From Diplodia intermedia (Eukaryota; Ascomycota; Dothideomycetes; Botryosphaeriales; Botryosphaeriaceae): a stretch of 64,000 nucleotides of DNA. The notes under the pieces were generated by a model. That model saw nothing but the letters and a program-made list of their open reading frames with translations. It made no database searches and was not told the origin of the DNA. Shown here one piece after another: positions 23,885 to 35,800 of this stretch. The stretch is from assembly GCA_021495925.1 (NCBI GenBank), contig JAKEKT010000027.1:310001-374000 (forward strand), in the 5' to 3' direction. Within the stretch, counting starts at the first letter, position 1. Every line of letters starts with the position of its first letter. The position numbers were made by a program, and so were the translations under genes.

Positions 23885-24765
23885 GTTGGCAGATGCAGGT
23901 GCGGCGGAGGCTCGAGGGCGACGAGGTGGTCTTATTCGGGGAGTTCTTTGTGCTGGGGTCGGGTCCCGCGAACAGCCCCGCGCCGATCCCGCCGCTCCGT
24001 CATCCGCCGATCCGCCGACTCCAGACAACAATGCATCCCAACTTCTGCCATTGTCGTGCCCTAAACCTCTTTCAGTGATTTTTTGGTCTGTTGATTGCGT
24101 CAGTGGAGTCCCGGGATGATGTGGACGTGTGTTCGCTGCGCTCGCCGCCCAATTGCTGAGGTATGTTGAAACTGACATGACCGCGACTGCTCCATTTACT
24201 AAGTAATCAGCTTTGGGCAAGCGATGCAGACGAGAGAACCAGATCGGCTTTGCATCAATGCGAGAAATCCATTGTGGGCGTCGATTTTCAATGACTTGAC
24301 ACGACTCGTGCCCGGATTTCTATTCCTTCCTTTGTCTATATCCAGTCAGCCTTGGATTGGAACACACGCAACATTCAGATGGAGAGTAAGAAGGTGCATC
24401 CAGAACATCCCGCGGTATGGAAGGTAGGAGCAACTGGAAGGACGTCGAAGTGCCGTCGAGGATTGCATTTAGTGGATTGCAAGTTATATGCTAAACTCCA
24501 CCCTGCACACTTCCTGGTCTTGGACCATATCACTGGAAAGCTGTCAGTCAACACGCCAACAGGCCAGTGCATCTTCGGAGACCACGCGTCTGCAACTGCC
24601 GATATAAAACTGTTGCTTAAAAACCTCCATGGTGCTCGTCACTGCGCGAGTCTGCTTCCTCATCGTCCTCCGCCGAGCACCCCATCGCAGCGCAACACTG
24701 CCACCCACATCGACCAACTGCACAAACCCTTCCGCACCGCGCCAGAAACAGGATCGCCGCCCACC
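23885..24765. other. intergenic region between divergent genes
   Basis: No supported gene. A TATAAAA element at 24603-24609 lies about 160 bases before the start of the next protein. Confidence 0.45.
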
Positions 24766-25998
24766 ATGGCCACGCTCGACGACGAGGAAGAGCCCGACCA
24801 CCGCAGCGCATCGCCGCCCCGCCGTCCGACCACCACCGCATCGCGCTCCCGCGCTCCGCAGTACCCCAGCCGCGACCCGCCAACGACACCGCTCACAAAC
24901 CACCCCCAGCCCGGCGTGAACAACAGCCTGCCCTACTCAGCCAAGAGCTGGAACCGCAACGTCGTCGCCAGCTTCCCGCAGACGCGCATCCACCTCCACA
25001 ACAACAACAACAGCAACAGGCGCAGCGCCCGACCAGCCTCGCCACCACCGCCGCCGCCCCCAAACGCCTTCGCCACCACGCCCTCCCGACCGCAGCAGCC
25101 GCAGCCGAACCCGCCGCAAACGCAAAACAGCAAGAGCCTCGACGACCTCAAAGCCGCCCTCACCCGCCACTGGGGCGCCGACGTCCGCCGCTGGCTGCCC
25201 GCCGCGCTGCCCTACCCGGCGGCGCTCATGAGCATCCACGCGCTGCGCCGGTGGCCGCCCGGCGTCGTCGCCGCCCTGGCGCGGCTGGCGGCGCGCGTCG
25301 GCCGCGACGCCGAGCGGTGCGCGCGCGCGCTGGCGCACGTCGCGACGGCCGTGCGCGTGAGGCGCGTCATGGCGCGCTGCATGCGGACGGGCGGCGGCGA
25401 GTGGGTTGCGGGCACGGATGTCGAGTATGCTGTTGCGAGGATGGAGGAGGAGGAGGAGGAGGGGGATGTGGAGATGGATATGGGCGTGGGAGATCGGCCG
25501 GCGTTCGCTGCTGTGAGGAGCGATGCCGCGCCGCCGCAGTATCGCGGCGGTGGGTTGTCGTCGTTGTCGTCGTTGTCCGAGCCTACCCAGGAGCTCAAGT
25601 GGGTGAACAACAACTGGGAGGGCAACCTCGATCCGCCGCGCCCGGCGGCGAAGAAGCGGAGGTTCGACCGCGAGCTGGGGTCCGACGAGGGGAGCGTCTG
25701 CTCGGACGGCGAGGTCCCCGACGGCGTCGAGTTCGATTCGTTCCGCCTGCGGAAGAGGAACGCCGCGCTCAAGGCCAGGGTCGCGCAGCTCAAGCGCGAC
25801 GTCGGAGAGGCTTGCGGCAGGGCGGATGCCGAGCGGATGAGGAGGGAGGACGCGGAGCGCTTCGTCGGCGCGACCAGGACTTTGATGTCCGAGTACCTTG
25901 GAGCCCCGAAGCGCGTGGACCCCGAGCGGTTCATTTCGGATACGAGGAACTCCATGACCTTGTTCCTGGCGGAGGCGAAGGTGAAGAAGAAGAAGTAG
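24766..25998 (+). CDS. unrecognised low-complexity protein with C-terminal coiled coil
   Basis: One uninterrupted frame of 410 residues from MATLDDEEEPDH. I do not recognise the family. Residues 1-125 are Pro/Ser/Arg/Asn/Gln-rich. Residues 130-220 form a more structured Ala/Arg-rich block (DDLKAALTRHWGADVRRWLP onward). Then come an acidic run (EEEEEEGDVEMDM), the basic patch KKRRF, and a predicted coiled coil starting RLRKRNAALKARVAQLKRD and running to the end at KVKKKK. The basic patches suggest a nuclear protein (inference). The frame could be opened further upstream, but the TATA element at 24603 favours this start. Codon use moves from C-ending to G-ending along the gene, as in several neighbours. 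Confidence 0.65.
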   Translation: MATLDDEEEPDHRSASPPRRPTTTASRSRAPQYPSRDPPTTPLTNHPQPGVNNSLPYSAKSWNRNVVASFPQTRIHLHNNNNSNRRSARPASPPPPPPPNAFATTPSRPQQPQPNPPQTQNSKSLDDLKAALTRHWGADVRRWLPAALPYPAALMSIHALRRWPPGVVAALARLAARVGRDAERCARALAHVATAVRVRRVMARCMRTGGGEWVAGTDVEYAVARMEEEEEEGDVEMDMGVGDRPAFAAVRSDAAPPQYRGGGLSSLSSLSEPTQELKWVNNNWEGNLDPPRPAAKKRRFDRELGSDEGSVCSDGEVPDGVEFDSFRLRKRNAALKARVAQLKRDVGEACGRADAERMRREDAERFVGATRTLMSEYLGAPKRVDPERFISDTRNSMTLFLAEAKVKKKK

Positions 25999-26422
25999 GC
26001 TCTGCCCGCGGGACAGGATATAGGTGGCGTTGCGCTTTCCACGCCGTGTGGAAGATGTAGCGATTCCTGTGTGGACGGTTGGAAGCATGAATCCGGGTAT
26101 GAACATAGGGTTTAGAATTGCACAAAGGTATTCAGGTGCAGTAAAGGACTACAGAATCAAGAATAGTGAGAAGTATCCACAACAACTCCCGTTTGATCCT
26201 TCAGTGAGATGTTGCGAAGATCGGAGGGCCTTGTGTGTGGACCCGTGACTGACCGGAAGGCGCAGCCGTCACCCATCGTGCCTGCCCTCAACCCTTTTGA
26301 ACCTTCAGCGCCGCGGGAAACGACAACTTCGGGCTCTGCTTCCCACGTACGAAACACTCGACATCTTTCACCCAAACACCCGATCCTTTTTCTCTCCGGT
26401 ACGCAATCTTCGTCTTTGCGTG
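25999..26422. other. intergenic, no supported gene
   Basis: About 420 bases of mixed composition between two unrecognised genes. No convincing frame or signal. Confidence 0.45.
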
Positions 26423-27054
26423 ATGGATCCTGGGAAGCAGTCGGCGGTGGCGGAGCAGGGTGACGGCGTTGCTAAGAAGCAGTACACCCGGGTAAGTTTG
26501 CATACTGCATGAACCCCAATTCCTGCACCAGAGCCAGAAGGGAACCACAGTATTCCAGGCCAAAGAGAGCCCCCCACGAGTCGAATCCGTCGAAAAATAC
26601 GCTAACCATCGCTTGGGTCGAAGGAGTGCACGCGTTTGCTACTACACCAGTGCTTTCGCAATGCCGCCGCAACGAGGATGGAACAACTGCTTCTCGAGAT
26701 CGAAGAAGACACGCGTAGCACACCGAAGCGTAAGCGAAGAGCGACAATCCCAGCCAAGCGGAGCGAGAAGCCTAACAAGCTGCCAAGCGGGCAAAGGAGG
26801 CTGCTGGGGCTGAAGGCGAAGTTGGCATTGGCGGTGCTGCCGAGAAAGAAGAGGGTGTATTGCCCGTTGCAGAAGAACGCCCGGCCGGGCCCCCGACTTC
26901 TCCTACTTCCTCGTCGCCGGATCCTATTCTCGTCCCATGGTCGCCGAGGACGTTGCTAGAACTCCCGGCTAAGCTCACATCCGCCCAGTCTGAAGAGCTG
27001 GAGGAAGAGGTTCAGGAAAATGGTGGCTATTGGTCCATCCTTTCTTTCCCATAG
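26423..27054 (+). CDS. unrecognised small protein, three-exon model
   Basis: The model has exon 1 at 26423-26491 (donor GTAAGT) and exon 2 at 26624-26729 (branch GCTAACC before acceptor GAAG; donor GTAAGC). Exon 3 starts at 26780 or 26816 and ends at 27054. This gives 149 or 137 residues. Exons 1-2 join into VAKKQYTRECTRLLLHQCFR then MEQLLLEIEEDTRSTPK, a plausible amphipathic helical segment. Exon 3 is acidic and Pro/Ser-rich (PTSPTSSSPDPILVP) and ends in GGYWSILSFP. I do not recognise it. The first junction is well supported by splice sites and phase. The second acceptor is uncertain. Confidence 0.4.
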
Positions 27055-28036
27055 GATGAGTCTGGAAACGAGTCTGTTTCGACACGACCAAGTTTGTGAA
27101 CTTTGAGTTTGTCCTGTGTGAGATATACAAACCTTTATTTCTTATTGTCTTCTGATGGAACAGCACCACCAGGTAATAAAGTAGGGGGGCTGATAGTCCG
27201 GAGAATTGAGGTACACTTAGCGAAATCAGACTCGCTCATCAGCATTCTCAATCAGGCAATATACTCTTTCCAGTGTGATGCTGGCCTGCTTTTCGTCCGG
27301 TTACAGACGTGGATCAGGATATCTTAAACAGTACACGCAAACACCCTTCTCATCAATTACCGCCTCCGTTGTGTAGGATTTGCCGCTCTCAGTTCAAGTG
27401 CCGGCAAGACCCGGGTTCAACTGTTCAACTCCCGGCGACAAAATCATCTCTTTTGCTACTTTTAGACGAGCGCTGTCAATCTTTTTGGTCTTGCTTGTTG
27501 GCGTGGAAGATTGGTTTTTGTTTCTTTTTTGTTTTTTTGGGTGGTGGAGATGGCCGGGGCCGAGAGTAGATCGTGGGAAGCCTGACGAGGCGGCGGAGCG
27601 GGGCGGAGCGGAGCATGGAGATCTACGAAGGAAAGAGGCAGCGCAACTGCTGGGAGGGGGGCTGGCCTTGTTCTTGTATTTGCACCCCTGTCGTTCGGCA
27701 AGAGGGGCTATGCCGTGTCGGGCGTGTGAACCCTGGCGGGGACAGACCTTTGTCGCACAATGGCAAACTGATTTTTTCTCGACGCGTCTCAGTGTCCAGG
27801 CACGTCCACCTTCGTCCGTCATCGACCCCTGGGTGCGGAGGCTCCAGTTTCTCGTTGCCATCGGAAAAGTGTGTGAAGTTTTGAGCTTTCCAGCTACAAT
27901 TTGTTCTACGGGCGGATGACAAGCCGCAAGCCCGTACGGCTTTAGCGGTGGATCCTACTCTTCTGTCCTTTCCCCATCGGTCCAATTCGCTGTGGCGCCT
28001 TGATCGAGACCCACAGCATTTGAGAACCCGCCCAGC
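27055..28036. other. intergenic, no supported gene
   Basis: About 980 bases. There is a short direct repeat GTTCAACT x2 near 27417-27432 and T-rich stretches at 27480-27545. The frames are scattered and unconvincing. Confidence 0.45.
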
Positions 28037-29410
28037 ATGAACGGAACATCACAGCCATCCGTCAAATACTTCGATCCAAATGGCGACACGCGGCTGCTGT
28101 TCAATGAAGGCAAGCCCGATGAAAAAATCTTTGTCGTCTCCTACAAGACCATGAGTCTTGTCTGCGATTCATGGGACCGCATGCTCAATCCGAATGGCCC
28201 CTTCAGAGAAGCAACACAAGACGGCCCGATATCACTCCCCGACGACGATTGGAAAGGGTTCGAGATCCTCATGAACATTGCTCATCTGCACTTCAACCGC
28301 GTTCCCCGCAAAATCAACTTCCAGCAATTGCTTTCCATCGCCGTCCTGACCGAGAAGTATGGCGCCACCAAGATTGTACGGCCATGGTGGAGAGAGTGGC
28401 TCAAGCATAACAAGAAGCTTGTAGACAAGCCCGGCCACGAGGAGTGGCTCTGGATAGCCTGGGCCTTCGGACAAGATCAAATATTTGAGAAGCTGGCGAA
28501 GAAACTCGTGCTCGAGGTGGGAATTCTACCTGTTGGACGCATTACCAATTCGGCTGGGGTAGTGCTGAATGCCAATGGCACGAGACGGTACTTTCCACCA
28601 GGCATCTTCGGTATTTGATAGCCTCTTCTGATGATTTTATCCCTACTGACTGCGTGCCCTCCAGAGAGCATCCTTCAAGTTCGAGAAGAAACCCTCGACA
28701 AGCTCCTAAAAGTAGTGCCCAACGTCATATTGGGATCTTACCAACAAAAAACAATGGGCGACACGATGTGCCTGGGGAGCGTTTTAACCAACCGAGCCTG
28801 CGATGCCATGGCGTATGGGTCGATGATATTTGAGCTACAAAGGATCGGGCTCGGGCCGGGCCGCAGAACCGGGCGAGAGATTCCGTGGAGCGTAACGGAG
28901 GTTGCTGATAGGCTTCAGTCTATCAAGGTGATGGCGCCCCACGGCTTCTACAAGTTTCAAGGTGACTGTTTCGACCATACCAAGTGTAGTGGCCATGAGG
29001 AAAACAGCATTAAAATGTTTGTTGACGTCCACCTATCTGGTATCCCCACTGCTGTGCTGGAACAACACAGACGACACATGCAGCGCAGGCGAGAGGAGCT
29101 ACTCGGAGCCAAGATCAACCCTGGCCGAAAGAGGAAGTGGGACGAGACGCTTGACGAGCCGGACGAAGAGGAGGCCGGGCCAACCGGCCAAGGTACTGTA
29201 GCCCAGCAGGACCAAGGAGTGGATTCGGAATCGGAGGAGGCAAACCAGGAAGGTGGAGATGACGACGAGGATGCAGATGGCGGCTCCACAGAAGAGAATG
29301 AGGGTGACGAAGTAGAAGACGGGCATAGTCAATCTGGAGACGAAGACGGGACTAGCGAGAATTGGTCTGGAGAGAACGGAGAGAATGAGGCGCATGAGGG
29401 GGATGCATGA
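28037..29410 (+). CDS. BTB/POZ-like protein, paralogue 1
   Basis: Two exons: 28037-28610 and 28665-29410, 439 residues. The 54-base phase-1 intron has a TACTGAC branch. The N-terminal half has the fungal BTB pattern: VKYFDPNGDTRLLF, VVSYKTMSLVCDSWDRML, LPDDDWKGFEILMNIAHLHF, then LTEKYGATKIVRPWWREWL. After the intron comes a second conserved block (ESILQVREETLDKLLK to LQRIGLGPGRR). The last 100 residues are extremely acidic, rich in Asp/Glu/Gly. BTB domains mediate protein-protein contact; the partner is unknown. The next gene (29893) and the gene at 50877 are paralogues with the intron at the same place. Confidence 0.75.
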
Positions 29411-29892
29411 TGAAGCGGCACCGATGATGCTGGCGAGCATGGAGGTTGCCAAGACTGAAGCTGGTGTTTCGGTACATTCATCGGACTGGGGCAGCATGAG
29501 TAATGTCTGATTGTGGAGTCACTATTTTCTTTCTTCAACGCGGGCTTATTGGCCCAAGCTGGCGTTTCATTTTCTGGCACAACAAGGTCTGCAAGGTGAG
29601 GCTCTGCTGAGAGCCAGTGGCCATCGATCGGGATTGGTTCATTTTACTGACTTGACATAGAGTGAGCATGAAAACGATCACTACTCTTTGCAGGATAGTC
29701 AATCACGGATGCTGTGGTCTTGCTGCGACCAATCAAGAGTCACAGAGAATCCCTGCAGGCCAACGCGCGCGACGCGGTCAGGAGTCACACACAGGCCCGT
29801 TTTTCCCAAGCCAAAGCGCGTCTTCACCGACAAACCCATCATTCCCCTCACGCCAGCCTTTCGCCATCCATAGCCTCCGGCAGCTAATCGTC
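29411..29892. other. intergenic between tandem BTB-like paralogues
   Basis: About 480 bases with no supported gene. It holds the 3' end of the first copy and the promoter of the second. Confidence 0.45.
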
Positions 29893-31100
29893 ATGGAAAG
29901 AGATAACGCGCGCCCAGGAAACGAGCCATCGGTGGTCTACTTCGACGAAGATGGAGACACGCGGCTACTGCTGTCCTGGAGACAGCATGAATACACGTAC
30001 GTTGTCTCATCGAAGGCGATGTCGATGGTATGTCGTGCGTGGAAGAGCATGCTTTCACCGGAGAGCGGGTTCAGAGAAGCAGCTTTGGTAGGAAGCGACC
30101 GCGGCATCCCGCTTCCGGATGACGATCGAGACGCTCTCGAAATCCTTCTCAACATCGCGCACATGCACTTCGACCGAGTACCTCAGGCCTTGCAGTTTAG
30201 AGTCCTTCTCCGTGTCGCAAAGTTGACAGAAAAGTATGGAGCGACCAAAATTGTCCGGCCGTGGATCAAGGGATGGCTTCAAGCCGTCGACCACCTAAAG
30301 CACATGCCGGGGTTTGAGGAATGGCTCTTCCTCGCGTATGCTTTTGGGGAGACAGACACATTCGACGAGATATCGTCTCGTTTGGTGCAGGAAATCCACA
30401 TCGGTACGAACGGTCATTGTGTGACACCCGAGGGAAACGTCTTGGACCCTTTGAGTGATAATGCACTCTTTCCTCCGGGCATCATCGGTATGTCTGGATG
30501 ATGTAATACTAATCAACTCAATGCGAAAGTTTCTAACTGAGAGTAGAGAGCATCCTCCAAGCTAGGCTCAACCAGCTCGACCGCATGCTCACGCAGTGCT
30601 ACGAACCGGTGGATAAGTATATCGAAATCAGCACAAGCAAGTTCCTTCCCTTTCGCTGCCGTCACGCCAGAAACGCTGGACCAAAGATCGCCGAAGAATG
30701 TGATACACTCAATTTCGGAGCTCTCGTTCTCGCCCTATCCAAAATCGGTCTTGGCCCCCAGCAGAAAGAAGCCACCGATATCACCGGTAGCATCGAAACC
30801 GTTGAAACAAAACTTCGTTCGGTCCGCCTTCCGACCCTCGGCCCTACCAATCAATGGGATGGTGTCTTCAATGATGAAAGTTGGGGTAGAGCCTTGGATC
30901 ATGAAAGTTGTACAGCTGCGCCTTGCCTGCAAGAGGCAGCAGATTTGCTGGCCATTGCTCCATTACCCGGCCTGGCTTCTCACTATAGACACATGGAGCA
31001 AAAGCGGAACGAGCTGCTTGGAGTGAGGCCCAATGCTCAGTCAGGCAATGGAGAGCCTTCCGGCCAGCCACAGCAGAAAAGAAGAAGACTTGGTCCATAG
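29893..31100 (+). CDS. BTB/POZ-like protein, paralogue 2
   Basis: Two exons: 29893-30487 and 30547-31100, 382 residues. It has the same order as paralogue 1: VVYFDEDGDTRLLL, VVSSKAMSMVCRAWKSML, LPDDDRDALEILLNIAHMHF, LTEKYGATKIVRPWIKGWL. The phase-1 intron falls after PPGIIG, as in paralogue 1 after PPGIFG. The second exon begins ESILQARLNQLDRML, contains LALSKIGLGPQQKE, and ends in a basic KRRRLGP that may be a nuclear signal. It lacks the acidic tail of paralogue 1. The stop codon lies only 14 bases from the stop of the converging phenolic acid decarboxylase gene, so their 3' ends must overlap in the transcripts. Confidence 0.75.
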
Positions 31101-31114
31101 GTGTATCATGTTTC

Positions 31115-31800
31115 TTACACGGTGGGCCAGTCGTGCTCGATTGGCTGCAAGTCACCCTTCCCCCGGTACACGTCCAGAATGTCTGCTTGCTCGGGTAGCA
31201 TGTGGCGGTCGATGTGGCATCCTATCCGTGCGAGACCCCTCCATCTCTCAAAATCCTCCGGGTTACGCTTGTCGCCATGCGCCTCTTCCGCATGCTCCCA
31301 GTGACCTGAAGGTACGATTGGTTCCAAATCCGTATCAGAGCTTTGGAGTAAACTCACCTTTGGAGAACGCAATCAAGGTCGTGATCTTCTTGTTCGGGAT
31401 GTCATAGACTAGGGACACAATCGTCCCCGTTTCTGCGTCATCAGCGCCCTGAACCCCTGCATGGAAAGTGCGAGCCTACCTTCCAGCCAATTGCACTGCC
31501 ACAGCTCGCCAGGGCGAATGCACTGGAAGCTGCAAGTCTGGTAATTGATGCGCCCGGCCATTGGCCCGCCATGGATCTCGTACACCACGCGGTCCTATCA
31601 CATCCTTATCAGCGCATGTCCAACACCAATCTGCCGCACCAATCACCTCCTTATCAGCTGCAAGGACTCACCTCCATTTGGAACCAGATTTCATATCTCC
31701 ATTTCTCGGGGTTGCCCTGCTTGTCCTTTGCGTTGTAGTCGTAGACCATGTGTAGGTCCTTGAGGTCTTTCTCCCAGTGCGCTCTCGTCTGGGGGTCCAT
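31115..31800 (-). CDS. phenolic acid decarboxylase
   Basis: Four exons: 31800-31672, 31594-31480, 31432-31358 and 31305-31115, 169 residues, the usual length of the family. The lipocalin-like barrel is recognisable throughout: DLKDLHMVYDYNAKD, KWRYEIWFQMEDRVVYEIHG, GPMAGRINYQTCSFQCIRPG, ELWQCNWLEETGTIVSLVYD, IPNKKITTLIAFSKGHWEH, and ADILDVYRGKGDL at the end. Enzymes of this type decarboxylate p-coumaric, ferulic or caffeic acid to vinylphenols, detoxifying plant phenolics. There is no signal peptide, so it is cytosolic. An upstream in-frame extension exists, but MDPQTRAHWEKD is the natural start. The three introns of 71-77, 47 and 52 bases argue for long residence in fungi even if the family is shared with bacteria. 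Confidence 0.93.
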
Positions 31801-32860
31801 GGTTTCGCGTTTCCTTGCTTTTCTCTGCGCGATGCGGTCGAGATTCTTATCTATCGCACAACGGTAATACCTTCCGATCCGGTCCCAACGGGCAGGCGTC
31901 AAGGATGCGAATGCAAGATGGACGGATATGTATGTATGTAGATCAACGGAGTACCAAGCCGCCCTGCCGCTGCCGCCCACACGCAGATATATATACACAA
32001 CGCACTTGCCCCTGACTGACGCCATGGGGGGCCCTGGGCCCTGGCTTCCCGAGCACCGGGATCGCGAACGGCGATGACGCCTGCACGGCGGCAGCGATCG
32101 GATGGATGGCACAGCCAGAGCAGTCTCCTGACGTCACACCATTTGGCGCCGGCGCAGCGCCGAAAGGGCCTGGCTCTCCATCTCTTCCATCTGGCGCCAC
32201 GCCCGCACGACGGTCCGACCGCCCGGGTTGCGAAGACCCGCTCTTAAAAGTGCCGAAAGCTGGAGCCGAACTCTATTGTCACTCCACGGGAAAAGTCGTG
32301 TTGATAAGACGATGCGCTGTTTTTTGGAGTCGGAAGGCGCGCAGCAAATTCGGCCGAAGAGGAAAGGCCGAGCAGGCAAAAAGAACCGCGTCATGAGTAA
32401 AGGAGGAGGTGGTATCTCAGGGTGGGAACGCGACGAGGTGGTTGACTCTCGAGATACAGGAGGGATGCGACGGAAAAGCAGGAGAGGTTGTCTGTCGCGG
32501 AAAATGCCCCGGCCTTCTTTTCCCACTGTGCGTCGACACGAAGCGAAAAGGCGTCCCTCAGCCGCACCAACGCAGAACACCAACACAGGCCAACCATGAA
32601 CGTCGACAATGATAACACCTGGTCGCAAGCCTTCACCGGATGGTATACCAATGCAAGTCGAAACGATACAGCGAGAGGAACGCAACCATGTCTGTCATGC
32701 CGGGATGATAATCGCCGGGTACGCAATCGTCGGGCAACTCACCAGTCGCACCACCAGCGCACCTTCCTCGAGCGAAAATATTAATACCCATTCTATGTAC
32801 GCCGTCTTCATCAACTTCATCATCATCATCACTCATAGCCAATCATATCTACGTCACGCT
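31801..32860. other. intergenic, PAD promoter and chitin synthase 3' flank
   Basis: No supported gene. A TATA element on the minus strand (about 31985-31996, TATATATA core) lies about 190 bases before the decarboxylase start. The frames around 32134-32685 have no protein features and I do not call them. Confidence 0.45.
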
Positions 32861-35800
32861 CTAAACCGCCCCAACCGTCCTCACCTCCTCCACCCTCGTC
32901 TGAACCGGCCCCTTCACCTCCCCGGCCCCAACACCACCCCTCCTCCCCTTCCCCTTCCCCTTCCCCACCCCCTTCTGCGCCACCGCCGCCGCCGCCGTCG
33001 CCGTGGCCTCCTCCGTCTCAGCAACCCCCGCAACAACAACCCTCGCCCGCCCTCCCGCGCCCTCCTCCTCCTCCTCCTCCTCCGACCACCCCACCCTCCC
33101 CCACACCTCCCGCACGCGCGCCGCCCCCGCCTCGCTCCCCGCAACAACAACCTCCCACGGCCTCTCGCGCGCCGCCAGCCCGAGCACCACGCCCGCATCG
33201 TCGCACCTCGCCAGCAGCGCGTCGATCGACTGCTGTTTGGCCCCATCATCGCCCCCCGCGCTCTCGCTCTCTAGCACCACGACGACGCTGCCCGCCGCGG
33301 CGTGCGCGAGGACGGCGTCGAGAGCGGCGCTGGAGCTGCTGCCGGCGCTGGCCGTGACGATGGTGATGTGCGCGATGCGCAGGCGTGCGGGGTCGGAGGT
33401 GATTTCGACGGTTGCGGTGGGGTGCGAGGAGGCGTGCAGGGCACGGGCGCGGGCGAGGGACTCGCCGGGCGAGTAGACGAGGGTGCGGTGGGAGGAGGTG
33501 CCGAACGACGCCGCCAGGTCCGCGTCGTCGTCCGGATGATCGCCGCCGCCGACGACGGCGACGATCTCGGGGTGCAGCGAGGAGGCGGGGCGGGGATCGC
33601 GGCGGGTGGTGGTGGCGGGAGCTTCGATGTCGATGGGGATGGGGACGGCGACGTCGGCTTCGTCGGAGGAGTCGTCGGTGGAGATGACCTTGCGCGTCTT
33701 GCCCCAGCCGAAGGAGTCCATGTTCCACACGGCGTAGAAGAGGACGGAGATGTTGATGAAGGGCCCGCAGAAGGTGTAGAGGGCGCAGCCCGCGAGGTAT
33801 TGGGCGCGTTCGAGCGCGGTGCGGGGCAGCCAGATGGCGATGCAGAGGTAGTAGGTCAGGGGCGTGAGCATCACGGCGGCGAAGGCGAGGATGATGAACC
33901 ACGGGACGACTGGAGAGGAGGATTAGCGGCGAGCAGGCGAGCAGATGGGGGGAGAGTGGGCTTACACAGGATGGCGTGGATCAGGCTGGCCAGACTGGCG
34001 AAGATGAAGACGTTGAGCGCCCAGGTCATGCAGTTGGCGAAGGCGAGTATGCGCTCCCACCAGTGCACGCCGGGCGCCTTGAAGAGCATCAGGTCGTTGC
34101 CCGTCGCCCCCAGCGTCCAGCGGCGGCGCTGCGAGAGGAAGACAGACCACGACTGCGGCACGTCGGTCATGGCGCGGGCGCGCAGTGCCTGACGAGTCCT
34201 GCTGTGCGGCATGGCGGAAAGCATCAGGCAGACGTGGTTGCGGTCCTCGGATGCGGTGGCGCGGATCTGCTTGATGATGTTATCTGCCGGCGTTGGGCAG
34301 TATCCGAACAGTTCGACCAGCACTCGGTCTCCGCACGTCTCCTCGCAGATCTTCAGCAGCTGACAGCATCCCGGCAGACAGGATACCTTGTTGGTCACGA
34401 TCGACTGGTGCAGCCGCCGCAGGCCCTGCGAGATGGTGTACTCGGACGACTGATACAAGCTCCACGGGTTCCAGTTGTGCTTCTTGAAGTCGACCGCCAC
34501 GTAGCCGCACACGCCCACCGTGTCGGGATAACGGCTCTGCTTCAGCAACTCCGAGATGCAGTCGTCAGCGAAGACGGTATCCGCATCCATGCCGACGAGG
34601 TGCGAGACGTGGTCGATGCCCGCATCCTCGTCCAACCACATGGCCATCTCGCCAAAGAACTCGGGCCGGAACAGCATCTGCGGCTTGTCCGCCCGCGTGT
34701 TGAACTTGTGCAGAAACGAGCGCAGGGCGATCAGCCCGTCGCGCTTGCCCTGGTTCTGGTGCTTGATGATGCAGAAGTACGGCGTGCCCTTGTAGTCGCC
34801 CTTCTGCACCGTCACGTCCATCGGCTGCTGGTCCCACGCCGTGTACGCCTGCTTGATCATCTTGCGCTCCGTCTTGTCCGCCAGGATGTCGTCGAGCAGG
34901 TACTGCGCCGTCGTCTTCTCCATGCCCGCCCCGCGGACGCGGCCGTCGCAGATGATCATGATGGCCTTTTTGTTGCCCTCGAGGTGCTTCTGCGCCACGA
35001 GCGAGTCGAGCGACTTGGTGCACTCCTCGAAGTTTTCGTTGTAGCAGGGCAGAAGGAGGACGAGGGACTCGGGTGAGGTGGGCGCGATGATTTTCTCGGG
35101 GAAGATGCGGTGCTTGATGCTGAAGAAGATGACGGAGAAGACCATGATGCAGTTGAGAGCGACAGTGAGTGTGATGAAAGGAAGGTAAACGTAATAGTAG
35201 GCCGGCCACCACCAGGAGGCGAAGATGAGCATGAAGCTAACAAATGTTAGATCGGCCCGGCTCGGGGTTGAAAGAGAGGGGGAACTCACTTCGCCGCCAC
35301 CATCCCGGCGGTCATCAGCAGCTTCTGCTGCGTGATCATGCGGCGGCCCAGTTTGCTGAATTCCGGAGACGTTGCAGGTCGCGTCTTCGGCACCATCTGG
35401 TCGCAACAATCCGCGTATGCTTGGAGGCGTTCCTCTTTCGCCGGAGCCACCCCGGTGATGGTGGCCACGTCTTGCCGCGACGATGCTGCAGACTTTGCCG
35501 AGGGCGTGCGCGGGTGAAATGCCAGCGGATTCCGCAATTGATGGCTCGGGTGCCGCAGCGGGATCGGGATGATCTTTTCTTGCCCGACGATGGGAAGAGG
35601 GGGAATCTGCGGAGCGGACTCTTCGGCTCTCTGGATCTCATCTCTCTGGATCTCCTGGTGCAGCTGACTTCGAGGATTCGGAGCTCTGACGGGAGATAGA
35701 TGGCGCTTGCGCGAGTCCACTTCAGGCTCGGGCTCGGAGTCTGTGACGGACGATGGGCGCGTTGAAGTGCGGGTGGTCTGCCATCCTGAAGAAAGATACT

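Noticed and set aside
27410..27440. GTTCAACT direct repeat that looked like a hairpin
   Set aside because: It is a two-copy direct repeat, not an inverted repeat, and nothing else supports an element.
32134..32685. 183-codon minus-strand frame upstream of the decarboxylase
   Set aside because: No domain, start context or splice partners. It overlaps other frames equally long for its composition.
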